A DNA stretch of 64,000 bases from Pseudoalteromonas caenipelagi (GCF_013140855.1 NZ_JABBPG010000001.1:992001-1056000); one strand, 5' to 3'. Shown: positions 37,893 to 47,858, counted from the stretch's first letter. Numbers and translations are program-made. The notes: generated by a model from the letters alone, not told the origin.

Positions 37893-38762
37893 CTAGCTTG
37901 CCGGCTTCAATTGCTCAATAATGTCAGCGCTGACCCAAAATATATCTACATCTCCATATCCACCTTGAGACATTTGACGGTTAAAGAATAAATACTTGCC
38001 ATCTGGCGTCACACTCGCAAGCGCCTCCCAAGCGTTGGTGTTTATTTTTTCGCCTAAGTTAATTGGCGCTCCCCAAGTCCCCTCTTTTTGCTTGTAGCTG
38101 ATGTATAAGTCAGAATCACCAAAGCCATTTTCTCGCTTACTATCAAAAATCAAATAAGATTCATCAGGTGCAATAAATGGGTGAAAGCTCCTACCTGTGT
38201 TGATCAGTTTATTGAGTAATTGTGGCGCTTGATACTGGCCATCCACTAATCGAGCGAAACGGATATCGCCCGTCAAATCTTGTTTAAATTCATCAAAGAA
38301 CACTGTGCCATTGGCAGATGCCGATAAACGCATAATGGGCCAACTCTCCAGTGCGCCACCCAATGGCTGTAATTCAGACCAACCGCTGTCTGTGCGCTTT
38401 CGAAAACGTTTACCCAGATACATGATGTCACCGCTAGGTGAAAATAATGGTGTACCATTGCGCGCTGAAAAAACCCTTTCGTGCCAATACCCATTTATAT
38501 TTTTAAACTCAACGATTTCTTGCTTTTGGCTTTGCTTATTTCTGCGAATGTAATAAAAGTTGAGAAGGTCTGGCGTAAACACACCACTGACCTCCCACCC
38601 TTGTGTAGATACAATTTCTGGGGCAAATGCGATAGGGGTAGCACCTGGTGGCATTTGCCCTAGATAGGGCCCAGTGAGTTTCTGATCGGGCGCTTCTTGA
38701 CTGACCCCACACCCACTTACAATTAACAAACACAAAAGGACTAAACGACTGGCACCATTCAT
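37893..38762 (-). CDS. PD40/TolB-like propeller lipoprotein, copy 2
   Basis: A 289-residue lipoprotein (lipobox LIVSGC, Cys18) homologous along its length to the downstream copy. The duplication reaches into the 5' region: both genes are preceded by a similar AATTATTGA and AAGGA stretch. One copy is lipid-anchored, the other apparently soluble, so the pair may have split roles. They probably form one transcript (50 bp apart). Confidence 0.8.
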   Translation of the reverse strand: MNGASRLVLLCLLIVSGCGVSQEAPDQKLTGPYLGQMPPGATPIAFAPEIVSTQGWEVSGVFTPDLLNFYYIRRNKQSQKQEIVEFKNINGYWHERVFSARNGTPLFSPSGDIMYLGKRFRKRTDSGWSELQPLGGALESWPIMRLSASANGTVFFDEFKQDLTGDIRFARLVDGQYQAPQLLNKLINTGRSFHPFIAPDESYLIFDSKRENGFGDSDLYISYKQKEGTWGAPINLGEKINTNAWEALASVTPDGKYLFFNRQMSQGGYGDVDIFWVSADIIEQLKPAS

Positions 38763-38908
38763 TTAAATTTATCCTTACTTTTCAATAATTAAAATTATCC
38801 ACTTGAGGTGGAGAACCACTGAGCTTCATGATAAGAAAAGTAACAATAAAATGCCTGATGTCTTGATGATTTCTGGCTGATTTTAGCTAGCAATGCTTGC
38901 AAAGCTCA

Positions 38909-39595
38909 TCACAAACGGGTTTCACTTCGCAACTTGATTAACTGCGCCAAATAACTATTTTTTGCGCAAATAAAATCCGTAAGTTCAGCTGCGTAGTTTT
39001 GCTTTACCGCCGCCATAACAGAATGCCGTGCCAATAACTGAGCACGCCACTGATTGATGTTGGGTAATCTGTCAAAGAGATGTGATTCAGTCAGCGTCTC
39101 AAATACGTCAAAATAACGAAATATAGGCGCATATACGGCATCAACCATACCAAAGCACTCCCCCGCGAAATATGGCCCAACAATCAGTGTTTCAAGACGT
39201 TCAAAACCATCTCGAAGCGCTCCTGATAGCTGATTAAATTCGGCTTCACTAGCCGCATTGTAATAGTTTGCCACCAAATTGAGCATACTTGACCCATACT
39301 CTATCCATTGGCGATGCCGTGCCTTATCGATAGCATGCTCTGGCAATAAATTTCCCGGTGTTACTTCATCTAAATACTCACAGATAACAGCGGATTCAAA
39401 TAACACATCGTCATCATTTACCTTCAGCAAAGGCACTTTTCCCAATGGGGATAAGCGTTTAAACCACATTGGTTTATTACTCAAGTCTATATCTGTACGC
39501 GTATAGGCAACGTTTTTTTCTAACAATGTGATCACCGAGCGCTGCACGTATGGACAAAGCGTATGTGCCACCAATTCAAATTTCATATTAACCAT
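38909..39595 (-). CDS. Glutathione S-transferase family protein
   Basis: A 228-residue GST: thioredoxin-like N-terminal domain (LVAHTLCPYVQRSVITLLEK, GKVPLL, LFESAVICEYLDE) and an all-helical C-terminal domain. The CPY start of helix 1 and the ESAVI glutathione site are intact. AGGAAG precedes the ATG at 39595; an ATG three codons later is possible. It is divergent from a LysR gene that may control it. Confidence 0.88.
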   Translation of the reverse strand: MVNMKFELVAHTLCPYVQRSVITLLEKNVAYTRTDIDLSNKPMWFKRLSPLGKVPLLKVNDDDVLFESAVICEYLDEVTPGNLLPEHAIDKARHRQWIEYGSSMLNLVANYYNAASEAEFNQLSGALRDGFERLETLIVGPYFAGECFGMVDAVYAPIFRYFDVFETLTESHLFDRLPNINQWRAQLLARHSVMAAVKQNYAAELTDFICAKNSYLAQLIKLRSETRL

Positions 39596-39695
39596 ATCAC
39601 TTCCTAATTAGCTAAGATAAGCAAGTCAAATAAATGAGGCTCTAAAAGTACCTAAAACAACCTCAAACCATTTATGATAGCGCCAGTATGCACTT

Positions 39696-39749
39696 TGCTA
39701 ATTTGCATTATTAGTGGCAATATTTGCAAAAACAATTTGCAAATTTGCA
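39696..39749. promoter_or_regulatory. Two 12-bp palindromes between GST and LysR genes
   Basis: TGCAAATTTGCA (39738-39749) is a perfect palindrome and TGCTAATTTGCA (39696-39707) the same with one change. Their centres are 42 bp apart, four helical turns, which suits a LysR tetramer bending the DNA. Extra TTTGCAAA half-sites lie between. Confidence 0.6.
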
Positions 39750-39756
39750 TAACCTT

Positions 39757-40629
39757 ATGGATTGGAATTCTTTAAAAGTGCTGTCATTGGTGGCACGGCA
39801 TGGCTCAATTTCAAGCGCAGCCAAAGCCTTGAACATTAACTACTCAACCGCTTTTCGAAGAATCGAAGCGTTAGAAAAATCCGTTGGCGGGCAACTATTT
39901 CAACGTGCCGCTAAAGGCTATGTGCCCACCCCTTTAGCAGAAGAAATGCTCACCTTTGCTAAGCAAATGCTACAAAGTGCAGAAAACATTGAGCGCCATA
40001 TTGTTGGTAAAGAGTTTCAGCCCAAAGGTGTGGTGAAAATTACAGCCCCCTATAATATTGCTAATCGTTGTTTGCCTACTGTGATTGAGCGTATAAACAG
40101 CGCCTACCCGGAGATAACGTTTGAAATTCTTGCCAGCAATGAATCATTGAATCTAAACTCGAGAGTGGCAGATATTGCAATTAGGGCAACCGACTCCCCT
40201 CCTGAACACCTTATTGGCAAAAAGGTGTCTGCCATCCCTTGGGGCATGTTTGTGTCTGATTGCTTTTTTGAGAAATACTCGGCGCAACCAAGCCTTGAAA
40301 CACTTGGTCAATATCCACTCATAGGTGGCACAGGTGCCATGCTAAACCTTGCCGCTTTTTCGTGGCTGGAGAAACACCACAGTGAAGCAATCACTATTCG
40401 CTGCGATGAACTAACAAGCATGTCTTATTTTGCACAACAAGGGCTGGGCATCGCATTTTTACCAATTGATCAAAGTAGATCCCAAATTCAACAACTTGAC
40501 CTTTTTAAACCTGCAAAGGTCAGTGATATTTGGCTTTTAATGCATCCAGATTTAAGAAATACAAAACGTGTTCGTATCGTGTTTGATTACCTTGCTGAGT
40601 TTTTTCAAAGCTCTGAATTTTTGAGCTAA
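39757..40629 (+). CDS. LysR-family regulator
   Basis: A 290-residue LysR protein starting MDWNSLKVLSLVARHGSISS, with the winged HTH at 5-62 and a substrate domain 85-285 (AFLPIDQS near the end). I choose ATG 39757; a TTG 33 bp upstream would run through the palindromic site. The first helix type (MDWN) belongs to the group that often controls divergent oxidoreductase or GST genes. The effector is unknown. Confidence 0.88.
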   Translation: MDWNSLKVLSLVARHGSISSAAKALNINYSTAFRRIEALEKSVGGQLFQRAAKGYVPTPLAEEMLTFAKQMLQSAENIERHIVGKEFQPKGVVKITAPYNIANRCLPTVIERINSAYPEITFEILASNESLNLNSRVADIAIRATDSPPEHLIGKKVSAIPWGMFVSDCFFEKYSAQPSLETLGQYPLIGGTGAMLNLAAFSWLEKHHSEAITIRCDELTSMSYFAQQGLGIAFLPIDQSRSQIQQLDLFKPAKVSDIWLLMHPDLRNTKRVRIVFDYLAEFFQSSEFLS

Positions 40630-40688
40630 ACCAAAAGACAATAACCAGCATGTGAGTACGTATTTAGTGGTTATGTACTCAGATACTG

Positions 40689-41849
40689 TTATGCCGATTT
40701 GGTATTTATCTCTAAATTTGCTTGTCGATAAGCCGATGGCGTCAACCCAACTGCATTTTTAAACGCCGTGTTAAATGTAGAGCGAGAGTTAAAACCTGAT
40801 TCAAACGACACGTCTACAATTGAGTGGTCAGTGGAGGCTAATAAACGCTTGGCCTCTTCGACTCGATACTCATTAATTAATTGAAAAAAATTACAGTGCA
40901 AATGCTGAGATAACGTTTCCGATATGTGGTTTTCTGACACATTTATAGCACTAGATAAGCGACTAAGAGACAGCTCGTTGTCTTTAAATAAGTGCTCCTG
41001 TTCCATTGCATGACGCAATTTATCAGCAATACGCGTCATGCGTTGAGGGTCCAAAATTGCTATTCGAGGTGTAGCAGGCTCAGGTTCTTGCGTTTTGTGT
41101 TGCTCATCTAACCTTGGCTGGTTTAATGATAAGTGGGCAAAAGCCACTAGCAACACGAGCTCTAGTATTGGGATCATAACCCCAGAGCCTATCCACTTGA
41201 CGCCTATAAAGCCCAGAAAATACTCAATCGAGTAAAGAGACCAAACGGCTCCCCACAGAATGAGTATGATACGTAACCAATCTAATGACTGCCTTTGAAT
41301 ATCAGAAAACCGCTGCATGAGCTGGGCTCTGTGTTTTACTTGCAGCATATATGCCGCTCTAAAATATGTTAACGTTGTGCCTAAAAACACCAAGGTTGTA
41401 CTTAAGCAAGTTAACAGTGCAAATTGGTAAAGCGCTGGGTCACGTGTAGCGGGGTTTGCCAACGCAAGCTTTTGCTCAGCGCTGACCAGCAGTGCAAACG
41501 GCATAAAGCTGAGCATCACCAAAGCCGGCCCCACACAGGCTAAAATAATCGACTTGATGCTGTTTTTATTTGCCCGCAGTAGCAAAGAGCGGGTATAAAA
41601 GTAAAAGGCAGGGCCAATAAAAGTTGTCAGTGGTAATTGTAGTCCTACTAAATTAGGCACATAACGATAACCACCTGACACTAAAACCAAGTCGCCAAGG
41701 GCATGTATCGAAAACAAAACCAATACCGCCGTTAAAAAACTGCGATACTTTTGCAAGCTACCATAACCAAAACTTGACTGAGCAATTGCTAACCCGGCAA
41801 CGCCTAACTTGGCAGAAAAGACAATGGTTGGAAAAATAGCAACACTCAT
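40689..41849 (-). CDS. Membrane AraC-type transcription regulator
   Basis: A 386-residue protein with about seven hydrophobic helices (1-245) followed by an AraC/XylS DNA-binding domain (about 275-378; LSRLSSAINVSENHISETLS, then SFESGFNSRSTFNTAFKNAVGLTPSAYR). This membrane-tethered design suits sensing of an extracellular or membrane signal. It lies 87 bp downstream of a serine hydrolase gene on the same strand. The target is unknown. Confidence 0.87.
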   Translation of the reverse strand: MSVAIFPTIVFSAKLGVAGLAIAQSSFGYGSLQKYRSFLTAVLVLFSIHALGDLVLVSGGYRYVPNLVGLQLPLTTFIGPAFYFYTRSLLLRANKNSIKSIILACVGPALVMLSFMPFALLVSAEQKLALANPATRDPALYQFALLTCLSTTLVFLGTTLTYFRAAYMLQVKHRAQLMQRFSDIQRQSLDWLRIILILWGAVWSLYSIEYFLGFIGVKWIGSGVMIPILELVLLVAFAHLSLNQPRLDEQHKTQEPEPATPRIAILDPQRMTRIADKLRHAMEQEHLFKDNELSLSRLSSAINVSENHISETLSQHLHCNFFQLINEYRVEEAKRLLASTDHSIVDVSFESGFNSRSTFNTAFKNAVGLTPSAYRQANLEINTKSA

Positions 41850-41935
41850 AATGACTCTTTGTTATTGTTTCTAAATAAAATTTTTATTACCCCTAGCATA
41901 GCAGGAGTACCTCAACTGGCTTATTAGGCACTAAG

Positions 41936-43120
41936 TTACCTAATATGTAAAAATGAATCGACTATTTCAAAGGTAAAATCTTGAAATGCAGATTCGCAGC
42001 GCGAATTTACCCCACAATTTACAAACGCGGTAATGCTCACATCTCCCTCTAGGATATAAATATTTTGGGTGTAATAACCAAATTCAGTGCCGCCATGATG
42101 ATAAAACTTATTACCCGCTATTTCTTCAACCCACACACCTAGACCATAGCGAAATTTAGACCCTCGATAAAAGCGCGGACCAGATGACGCAACCAAATGC
42201 TGTTCACCTATCATCTGATTTCGAACATTCTCACTTACCACCTCATTACTGCGCACAATTGCCCTGAGTAATTTGGCCATATCGATAACATTGGATGCCA
42301 AAGGCGCATCAGATGTGGCCGTTGTACCAATGATTTTTTTCATATCTACCCAGACATTCATTGGGGTCGGAAAGTCTGGGTCTTCATCATTGATAAAAAA
42401 GCCAGAGGCAAGTTCTGGTTGATGTGTTTCTACCCCTTTTGAATAGCTTGATGTCATACCCAGCGGGCGTAAAATTTGGTTTCTAATCGCGCTTGCCGGA
42501 TGAGCCTTTAACACGCCTTCTAGTATCACCCCTACCAGAGCATACCCGGTATTCGAATATGAAAAACGCTCTGCAGGAGCAAATTCTGCCTTTTGGTTTA
42601 GCGCAAAACTTAAGGGAAACTCATCGGTGGTCACTTCCTTTTGCTTAGCATACTGGGCTTTAAAAAATGCATAGTCTCCAACGTCGTTATATTCAATTAT
42701 GCCACTCGTATGGTTAAGCAATTGCCGTAATGTCATTGCCTCTGAATACTGAATTTGAGCTAATAGCTTTTTGTCTAAATAACGACTAATGGGCGCATCC
42801 AGTTCTAATACATCTTGCTGATTGAGCATAGCCACCAATAGCGCTGTGAGTTTTTTACCTGCACTTCCATTGGGGATCACAATATTAGTTGCCATTGGCT
42901 GCTTCTTTGCTAAGTCTTGAAACCCTGCACTGCCTATAAAGCGCCCTTGCTCTGACTCAACATAAAGCACAGCTCCGGGTATATACTCTGAAACCAACTT
43001 ATCTAACATGGATTGATATACAGTGTGATAGTTTTGCTGGGTATTTGCTTGAACATGAGCAGCCAGTTGCCATGACATAAACAAACCTAACAACGTAATA
43101 GTGGTTATTCCCTTTCTCAA
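41936..43120 (-). CDS. Exported serine hydrolase, beta-lactamase-like family
   Basis: An exported protein of about 394 residues with signal peptide (ITTITLLGLFMSWQLAAHVQ). Catalytic Ser-x-x-Lys in NGSAGKKLTALL, Tyr-x-Asn in FSYSNTGYALVG, and HHGGTEFGY as third motif. I place the start at TTG 43120, because AAGGA lies 7 bp before it; a TTG at 43135 would overlap that site. The neighbouring AraC gene may regulate it. The substrate is unknown. Confidence 0.83.
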   Translation of the reverse strand: MRKGITTITLLGLFMSWQLAAHVQANTQQNYHTVYQSMLDKLVSEYIPGAVLYVESEQGRFIGSAGFQDLAKKQPMATNIVIPNGSAGKKLTALLVAMLNQQDVLELDAPISRYLDKKLLAQIQYSEAMTLRQLLNHTSGIIEYNDVGDYAFFKAQYAKQKEVTTDEFPLSFALNQKAEFAPAERFSYSNTGYALVGVILEGVLKAHPASAIRNQILRPLGMTSSYSKGVETHQPELASGFFINDEDPDFPTPMNVWVDMKKIIGTTATSDAPLASNVIDMAKLLRAIVRSNEVVSENVRNQMIGEQHLVASSGPRFYRGSKFRYGLGVWVEEIAGNKFYHHGGTEFGYYTQNIYILEGDVSITAFVNCGVNSRCESAFQDFTFEIVDSFLHIR

Positions 43121-43345
43121 CGATGGTTCCTTCAAATAGCTTTAATCGAGATAATATCGTTAAACAATGCCTTGCCTGTACCCAACCTTAGCTGAACAGG
43201 TGGAGCAACTTACACACTTTAAAGCGCACCTCAGTGTCATTGCTAAACCATGCGCACCTTAAATTGCTTAAAAAACAAGCACCACACACCTTGCAGCTAT
43301 ACTAAAAGTGCATGCTGCAAGGTGTTTATAGCCTTTCAAACTTTA

Positions 43346-45820
43346 CTATGGCATAAGCTTAATTTGCTCTACCGTATTTTCATCAATTAAGTGACTTGAA
43401 TAAAACAAAGGAATGCTCTCATCTGCCGCCCATTGCGTTGCTAGGTTTTGATAAAAAGGACTATTAGGATCGCCCGATTGCCCAGGCGCATTCATTACTC
43501 TTGAGTTATCCCACTGACCTACATCAATCACCATACGCCAAGTAGTACCTGCAACGGTTGAAAAGTCTTTCGTTAAGTTATACGCATGCCAATTAGCGTT
43601 AACCGTATCCATTGAGCCGCCTCTTTGCAGGTCTTGCCAAGGGTTAAAGTAACTATGATATGCCTCAGGTAACAATGGTGTGAGTGGATGCACTAATCTA
43701 GCCGTATGGTTTTGCCCCCAAGGGGTGGTTAAGTTTGCTGAATCTGACGCACACGCCAATAGTGTATTGGTGATCAAACCTGCCATCTGCTCCTGAGTGG
43801 CTGTATCGTCACTGATAAAGGCCGCTGAAACCATATCAAGCACCACCCCTTGGTCACCAAAACTAGACAAGTCAGCTAGATAAGGAAACGCCTCGTTTGG
43901 CGCAAGCGTACTAACAATGGTTGGGCGTAAATAGCGATGCCACCATTTACTAAAGAAGTTTGCCTGTGTTGATGAGCTTGTCATATGCTTATCCCACAAC
44001 TGCAAGTTTATAAGTAATTGTTGTGCAACCGGGTTAGTCATTTTGGCAAGAGGAATAGCATCAACTAATTCTTTAGCAGGCAGTGACAAGGTATCTGCCT
44101 GCAGCGCTAAGCTCTTAGCAATACTGTGATCATTACTGCCCTCTAGTACCTGTGCAATACGACGATAACGATAATCCCCTGCCCACTCATAACCTATATG
44201 AAACGGCATGCTGCTTGAAAAGTTCATTTCGTTTGCTGACGCAACCCAGCCTTTTGATGGGTTATACTGATAGGGCAAAAAGTCGATAGGCAGTCGCCAA
44301 AACCATTCATATTGGCCATCCCCAGGCACTGGCAATAAGCCATCCCAATTATCGCGATACGGCACATAGCCTGCTGTTTTGAGCGCAATGTTCCCGCGAG
44401 TATCAGCATACACATGGTTTTCTGATGGGTTTTTAAAGGCCGAAAGCGCAAAACGATACTCCCACCAGCTTTGTGCCTTTTGATACTCTAAACTGGCTAG
44501 ATAAGGCACCATACCTGGCTCTAACCAAGCGGCCCGAACCGCATACAATGTGTTGTTGATTTGGTCACGATAAATAACCGGCCCATGTACCGTAAACTCT
44601 AACGTTACAACTTCATCAGCTTGCCCTTTTACCGGAATAGACTCTGTTATTGTGTCTACTGGTTGCCAGTAATGATGATACTTGTAGGAGTGACTATCAC
44701 TTGGATTGATATCGTAGAAATACAAGTCCTCTTGGTCGGCAGAAAATACCGTGAAACCAAATGCTATGTGGCCGTTATGACCTAAAGAAACACCAGGAAT
44801 ATATGGCTCGCCTGCACCAATCACGTTCATCGTATCGGACTTTAAATGTACCGCATAGCGCCCTGATGGCACGGTATTTACACGATGTGGATCCGATGCC
44901 AATATCGGACGACCCGTGGCGGTTTTAGAGGGCGCGATTGCCCAGTTATTACTGCCTAATTGTCGCTGTGCGCTTGCGGCCAACGCTTCATTTTCAATTT
45001 GCTGCAGTAAGCCTTTGCCTTCTTGGAAATTAGCCAACGTTTTTGATGCAGCTTCAATTTGCTCATCAGAAAACCGCACTCCCGACGTTGCCAACGTATA
45101 TAACTTAAGCACATCATTCGGTAAGGTATCGTAGTTTGCCCCCTTGGGTACACTGGTGGTGTGCTGTGGTTCAAGCTTAACGCGCAGTGCATCTAGCTCT
45201 AAGCTGAAGTCTCGAATAATCTTAGCCCGCGTTACTTCACTATTGATGTTGCGACTTAATCCGTGACTGCGAATTTTTAAAATGTCGTCCGCATGCCATT
45301 TAAGTGGCTGATAACCGAGCAATGCAAATTCACTGGGCAGAGGCACCTGTCCTGCCTCTATCATATCGATATAATGGTTTATGCCGGCAACAAAATGCGC
45401 GAGTGCCGATGCTGCATGATAACCATACTGCCAGCGCTCGTGATCCAGATCACCACGAAATAAAAACAATCGGCTTGCTTTATCTTGTTCGATAAAGGCT
45501 GGTCCAAACGCCTGCGACAAAAGGCCTAATCCCTTTCTTCGCCACAAGTCTATTTGCCACAAGCGCTCTCTGGCTATGTTAAACCCTTGCGCAAAATACA
45601 CATCTTCTTCACTACTTGCACTGATATGAGCGATGCCATATTTATCAATTTGAATAGTTGCGGGCTTACTCAGTTGTGGTGCTGTTAACTCCGTTGTTTT
45701 AACTGAAGACTCATTAGCTTTGAGTAAAAATGGTACTAAGCCAAGTAACATCGATGCTGCAACTTTGGCAAAGCGACTTCGGGAAATCCGTCGTTCCCGC
45801 TCAAAAGTATGTTGTTTCAC
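43346..45820 (-). CDS. Penicillin-acylase-family (Ntn-hydrolase, S45) enzyme
   Basis: An 824-residue exported acylase precursor. The hydrophobic signal (MLLGLVPFLLKANE) leads to an alpha chain, a spacer, and a beta chain that after autocleavage begins with Ser290 in LGSNNWAIAPSKT, the catalytic N-terminal nucleophile. Length and the GxPILASDPH motif fit the family, which cleaves penicillins, acyl-homoserine lactones or other N-acyl amides. Which of these applies is not visible. Translation starts at GTG 45820 with AAGGAG upstream, and a 13-bp tandem repeat lies 50 bp further up. Confidence 0.9.
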   Translation of the reverse strand: MKQHTFERERRISRSRFAKVAASMLLGLVPFLLKANESSVKTTELTAPQLSKPATIQIDKYGIAHISASSEEDVYFAQGFNIARERLWQIDLWRRKGLGLLSQAFGPAFIEQDKASRLFLFRGDLDHERWQYGYHAASALAHFVAGINHYIDMIEAGQVPLPSEFALLGYQPLKWHADDILKIRSHGLSRNINSEVTRAKIIRDFSLELDALRVKLEPQHTTSVPKGANYDTLPNDVLKLYTLATSGVRFSDEQIEAASKTLANFQEGKGLLQQIENEALAASAQRQLGSNNWAIAPSKTATGRPILASDPHRVNTVPSGRYAVHLKSDTMNVIGAGEPYIPGVSLGHNGHIAFGFTVFSADQEDLYFYDINPSDSHSYKYHHYWQPVDTITESIPVKGQADEVVTLEFTVHGPVIYRDQINNTLYAVRAAWLEPGMVPYLASLEYQKAQSWWEYRFALSAFKNPSENHVYADTRGNIALKTAGYVPYRDNWDGLLPVPGDGQYEWFWRLPIDFLPYQYNPSKGWVASANEMNFSSSMPFHIGYEWAGDYRYRRIAQVLEGSNDHSIAKSLALQADTLSLPAKELVDAIPLAKMTNPVAQQLLINLQLWDKHMTSSSTQANFFSKWWHRYLRPTIVSTLAPNEAFPYLADLSSFGDQGVVLDMVSAAFISDDTATQEQMAGLITNTLLACASDSANLTTPWGQNHTARLVHPLTPLLPEAYHSYFNPWQDLQRGGSMDTVNANWHAYNLTKDFSTVAGTTWRMVIDVGQWDNSRVMNAPGQSGDPNSPFYQNLATQWAADESIPLFYSSHLIDENTVEQIKLMP

Positions 45821-45869
45821 TGTGTGTTTCTCCTTAACGTAAACTTTTGTGATAAAAACCGGAAATTAG

Positions 45870-45934
45870 AACTGGTCGTTAAAACTGTTCGTTAAAACTG
45901 TTCGTTAAAACTGATCGTTAAAACTGCTCATTTC
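45870..45934. repeat. Five tandem copies of a 13-bp unit upstream of the acylase gene
   Basis: Units start at 45870, 45883, 45896, 45909 and 45922. Copies 1-4 fit AACTGNTCGTTAA with one variable base (G, T, T, A); copy 5 keeps the first half only. They lie 50 bp before the acylase start, where a regulator-binding array would be. The rest of the 45821-46239 gap shows no gene. Confidence 0.85.
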
Positions 45935-46239
45935 TTGTACCAATTCAGGTTACATCTTATGTGTGAAATTAAAATTTTCATACCGCTGATTTTTATTTAA
46001 CCAACACCTTGTAAAAAAATGGGTACAGCCATATGAAAAAACATCAAACTTCAACTTGCATATAGGTATCCGCTGGCCATTTAATGACAGATATGCGTGT
46101 GACAAAAAGAGCCAGACACAGTGCAAATCTCAACATTATTCATACACGCCGTGAGACATGTCCATTGATTGAATTAAATGTGGTTTAGTTGTATTTTATA
46201 AATCTAACAATATGAAAAATAATACTAAATGGAGCTTAT

Positions 46240-47445
46240 GTGTCACCACTTGTCCACTATGAATACGCCCCTCCCCGTTCTTGGGAGCAGTTTGAAGAAC
46301 TATGTGCTGATCTATTTGAATGTATGTGGGACAACCATGAACTCATTCGCCACGGCCGTAGCGGACAAAGCCAATGTGGTGTCGATATTGTCGCTGCGCG
46401 AGGCAGCATTTATCCAATTGGACTACAGTGTAAGAAAAAATCTCGTTGGCCGATAAAAAAACTATCTAAAAAAGATATAGATACGGAGCTCAAAGCGGCA
46501 AGTAAATTTACGCCTAAGTTAAAAGAATTTTATCTGCTCACTACCGCTGAAGCCGATGCAACGCTTGAAGAGCATGTCCGCCTTATTAACGGCAATGCCA
46601 CTTACTCTTTTAAAATACATATCATTTTTTGGCCGGAATTGGTCAGAAAAGTGGCTCTACATAAGCAAGTCGCACAAAAGCACTTTCCTATCCATGGTGG
46701 CAATGACCTTTATGCACCGTTACTAACAACATGGTACACAAATCAACAGCGTTTAGAGCTGCAAGATGAGCAATGGCGACTGGCGGCGTTAGAGGCGATG
46801 GAAGATTTACATGCTAGACCAACAGGCCGTATTATCATCCGACAAAGAGAATCAGATCAGATACAAGCACAGCTACAAGCTTTGCTGCATACAAAAAAAC
46901 TCTCATCAAGCGAGCGATGGCAAAAGCTAGCGTTGCGAAAACAGCTAAGAAGCTTGGAAAGTCAAGAGCAACATATCCAAAAAATCATTCGTTTAGTTTT
47001 TTCTAATTCAACTCTGCGATTTTATATGATGGATTACGATAGCACAGGTGAATGGGCGCCTTTGTTATTACGTAGACTCATTGAATCGTCACTAAACTTG
47101 AACTTGATTGGCCTGGACGACCAAAAAATCCGTATTGCCCCACCCACACCGGAACTTCTGCCAGAGGTATTGACGTCGTTTAGCGTTGCAAAAATGGATA
47201 TTCCCTTAAATATTCCCTATGCACTTTATGAACAATTGCTCCAAAAAGAGTACACCTTTAAAAAAGAGTATAACAAGAACATGGCACAAGACACTTGCGA
47301 GCTACCTAATGAGATTAGATTTGGTTATGCATTTCCTTTTATTATTCAAAGAGTGATCCGCATTATGGAAGAAGAGCACCTAAGTATGCAGGAATTGGAA
47401 AAAGCAGGCTACCTCGATCTGACCCGTTGGACCTATACACATTAA
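46240..47445 (+). CDS. Mrr/Cap4-like restriction nuclease with unknown C-terminal domain
   Basis: A 401-residue protein. Residues 12-70 carry the PD-(D/E)xK nuclease pattern: helix WEQFEELCADLFE (Glu), GRSGQSQCGVDI (Asp49), then GLQCKKK (Gln63, Lys65). The same arrangement is known from Mrr-like and Cap4-like effector nucleases of antiphage systems. The rest, about 150-401, includes a coiled-coil-like stretch (225-262) and is unrecognised; no NTPase motif is visible. Start is GTG at 46240 with GGAG 6 bp upstream. No partner gene adjoins it, so it may act alone. Confidence 0.75.
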   Translation: MSPLVHYEYAPPRSWEQFEELCADLFECMWDNHELIRHGRSGQSQCGVDIVAARGSIYPIGLQCKKKSRWPIKKLSKKDIDTELKAASKFTPKLKEFYLLTTAEADATLEEHVRLINGNATYSFKIHIIFWPELVRKVALHKQVAQKHFPIHGGNDLYAPLLTTWYTNQQRLELQDEQWRLAALEAMEDLHARPTGRIIIRQRESDQIQAQLQALLHTKKLSSSERWQKLALRKQLRSLESQEQHIQKIIRLVFSNSTLRFYMMDYDSTGEWAPLLLRRLIESSLNLNLIGLDDQKIRIAPPTPELLPEVLTSFSVAKMDIPLNIPYALYEQLLQKEYTFKKEYNKNMAQDTCELPNEIRFGYAFPFIIQRVIRIMEEEHLSMQELEKAGYLDLTRWTYTH

Positions 47446-47639
47446 GCGCTTAGCAATTTAACTTTCGTATTAAATAATAATTTTAGGCCTGAGCGCTTTC
47501 GCTTGGTGATGTTGTTCAAGTTCATACAGCTACTGAAGCCCCCTGCCATCACTATTTTTTCATTAAAAACTCCTTCTTTTTTTGTTGTTTCGCCGCCAAG
47601 TACGATATATCGCGAGGCCGGTTTCCCTTAGTCTTTGCG

Positions 47640-47858
47640 TCACGTAGATGTACTTAACCCATGCTCTTTAATGAGCACATCAAAATAACTGGCGTCGTTA
47701 GGTCTGTTATTAATATTGCGAGCAAAGTCATCCCGACAACCAGAATTACAAAATCCAACCACTAAACCTTTATATTGCGTCAGCGAGTCAGGCTCAACTG
47801 GCTTACCAGAGCGGGGGCAAAACTTGTTTATAGCTTCTTTGTTTTCATACTTGTTCAT
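47640..47858 (-). CDS. Small YHS/TRASH-like zinc protein
   Basis: A 72-residue protein with CPRSGKPV, then GFCNSGCRDDFARN: a C-x(n)-C-x3-C arrangement like the metal-binding YHS/TRASH domains. Such small proteins are sometimes annotated as glutathione-transferase-like by error. Role unknown. Confidence 0.7.
   Translation of the reverse strand: MNKYENKEAINKFCPRSGKPVEPDSLTQYKGLVVGFCNSGCRDDFARNINNRPNDASYFDVLIKEHGLSTST

Noticed and set aside
45870..45934. Tandem repeats considered as a CRISPR array
   Set aside because: The units are 13 bp head to tail without spacers and no cas gene is near.
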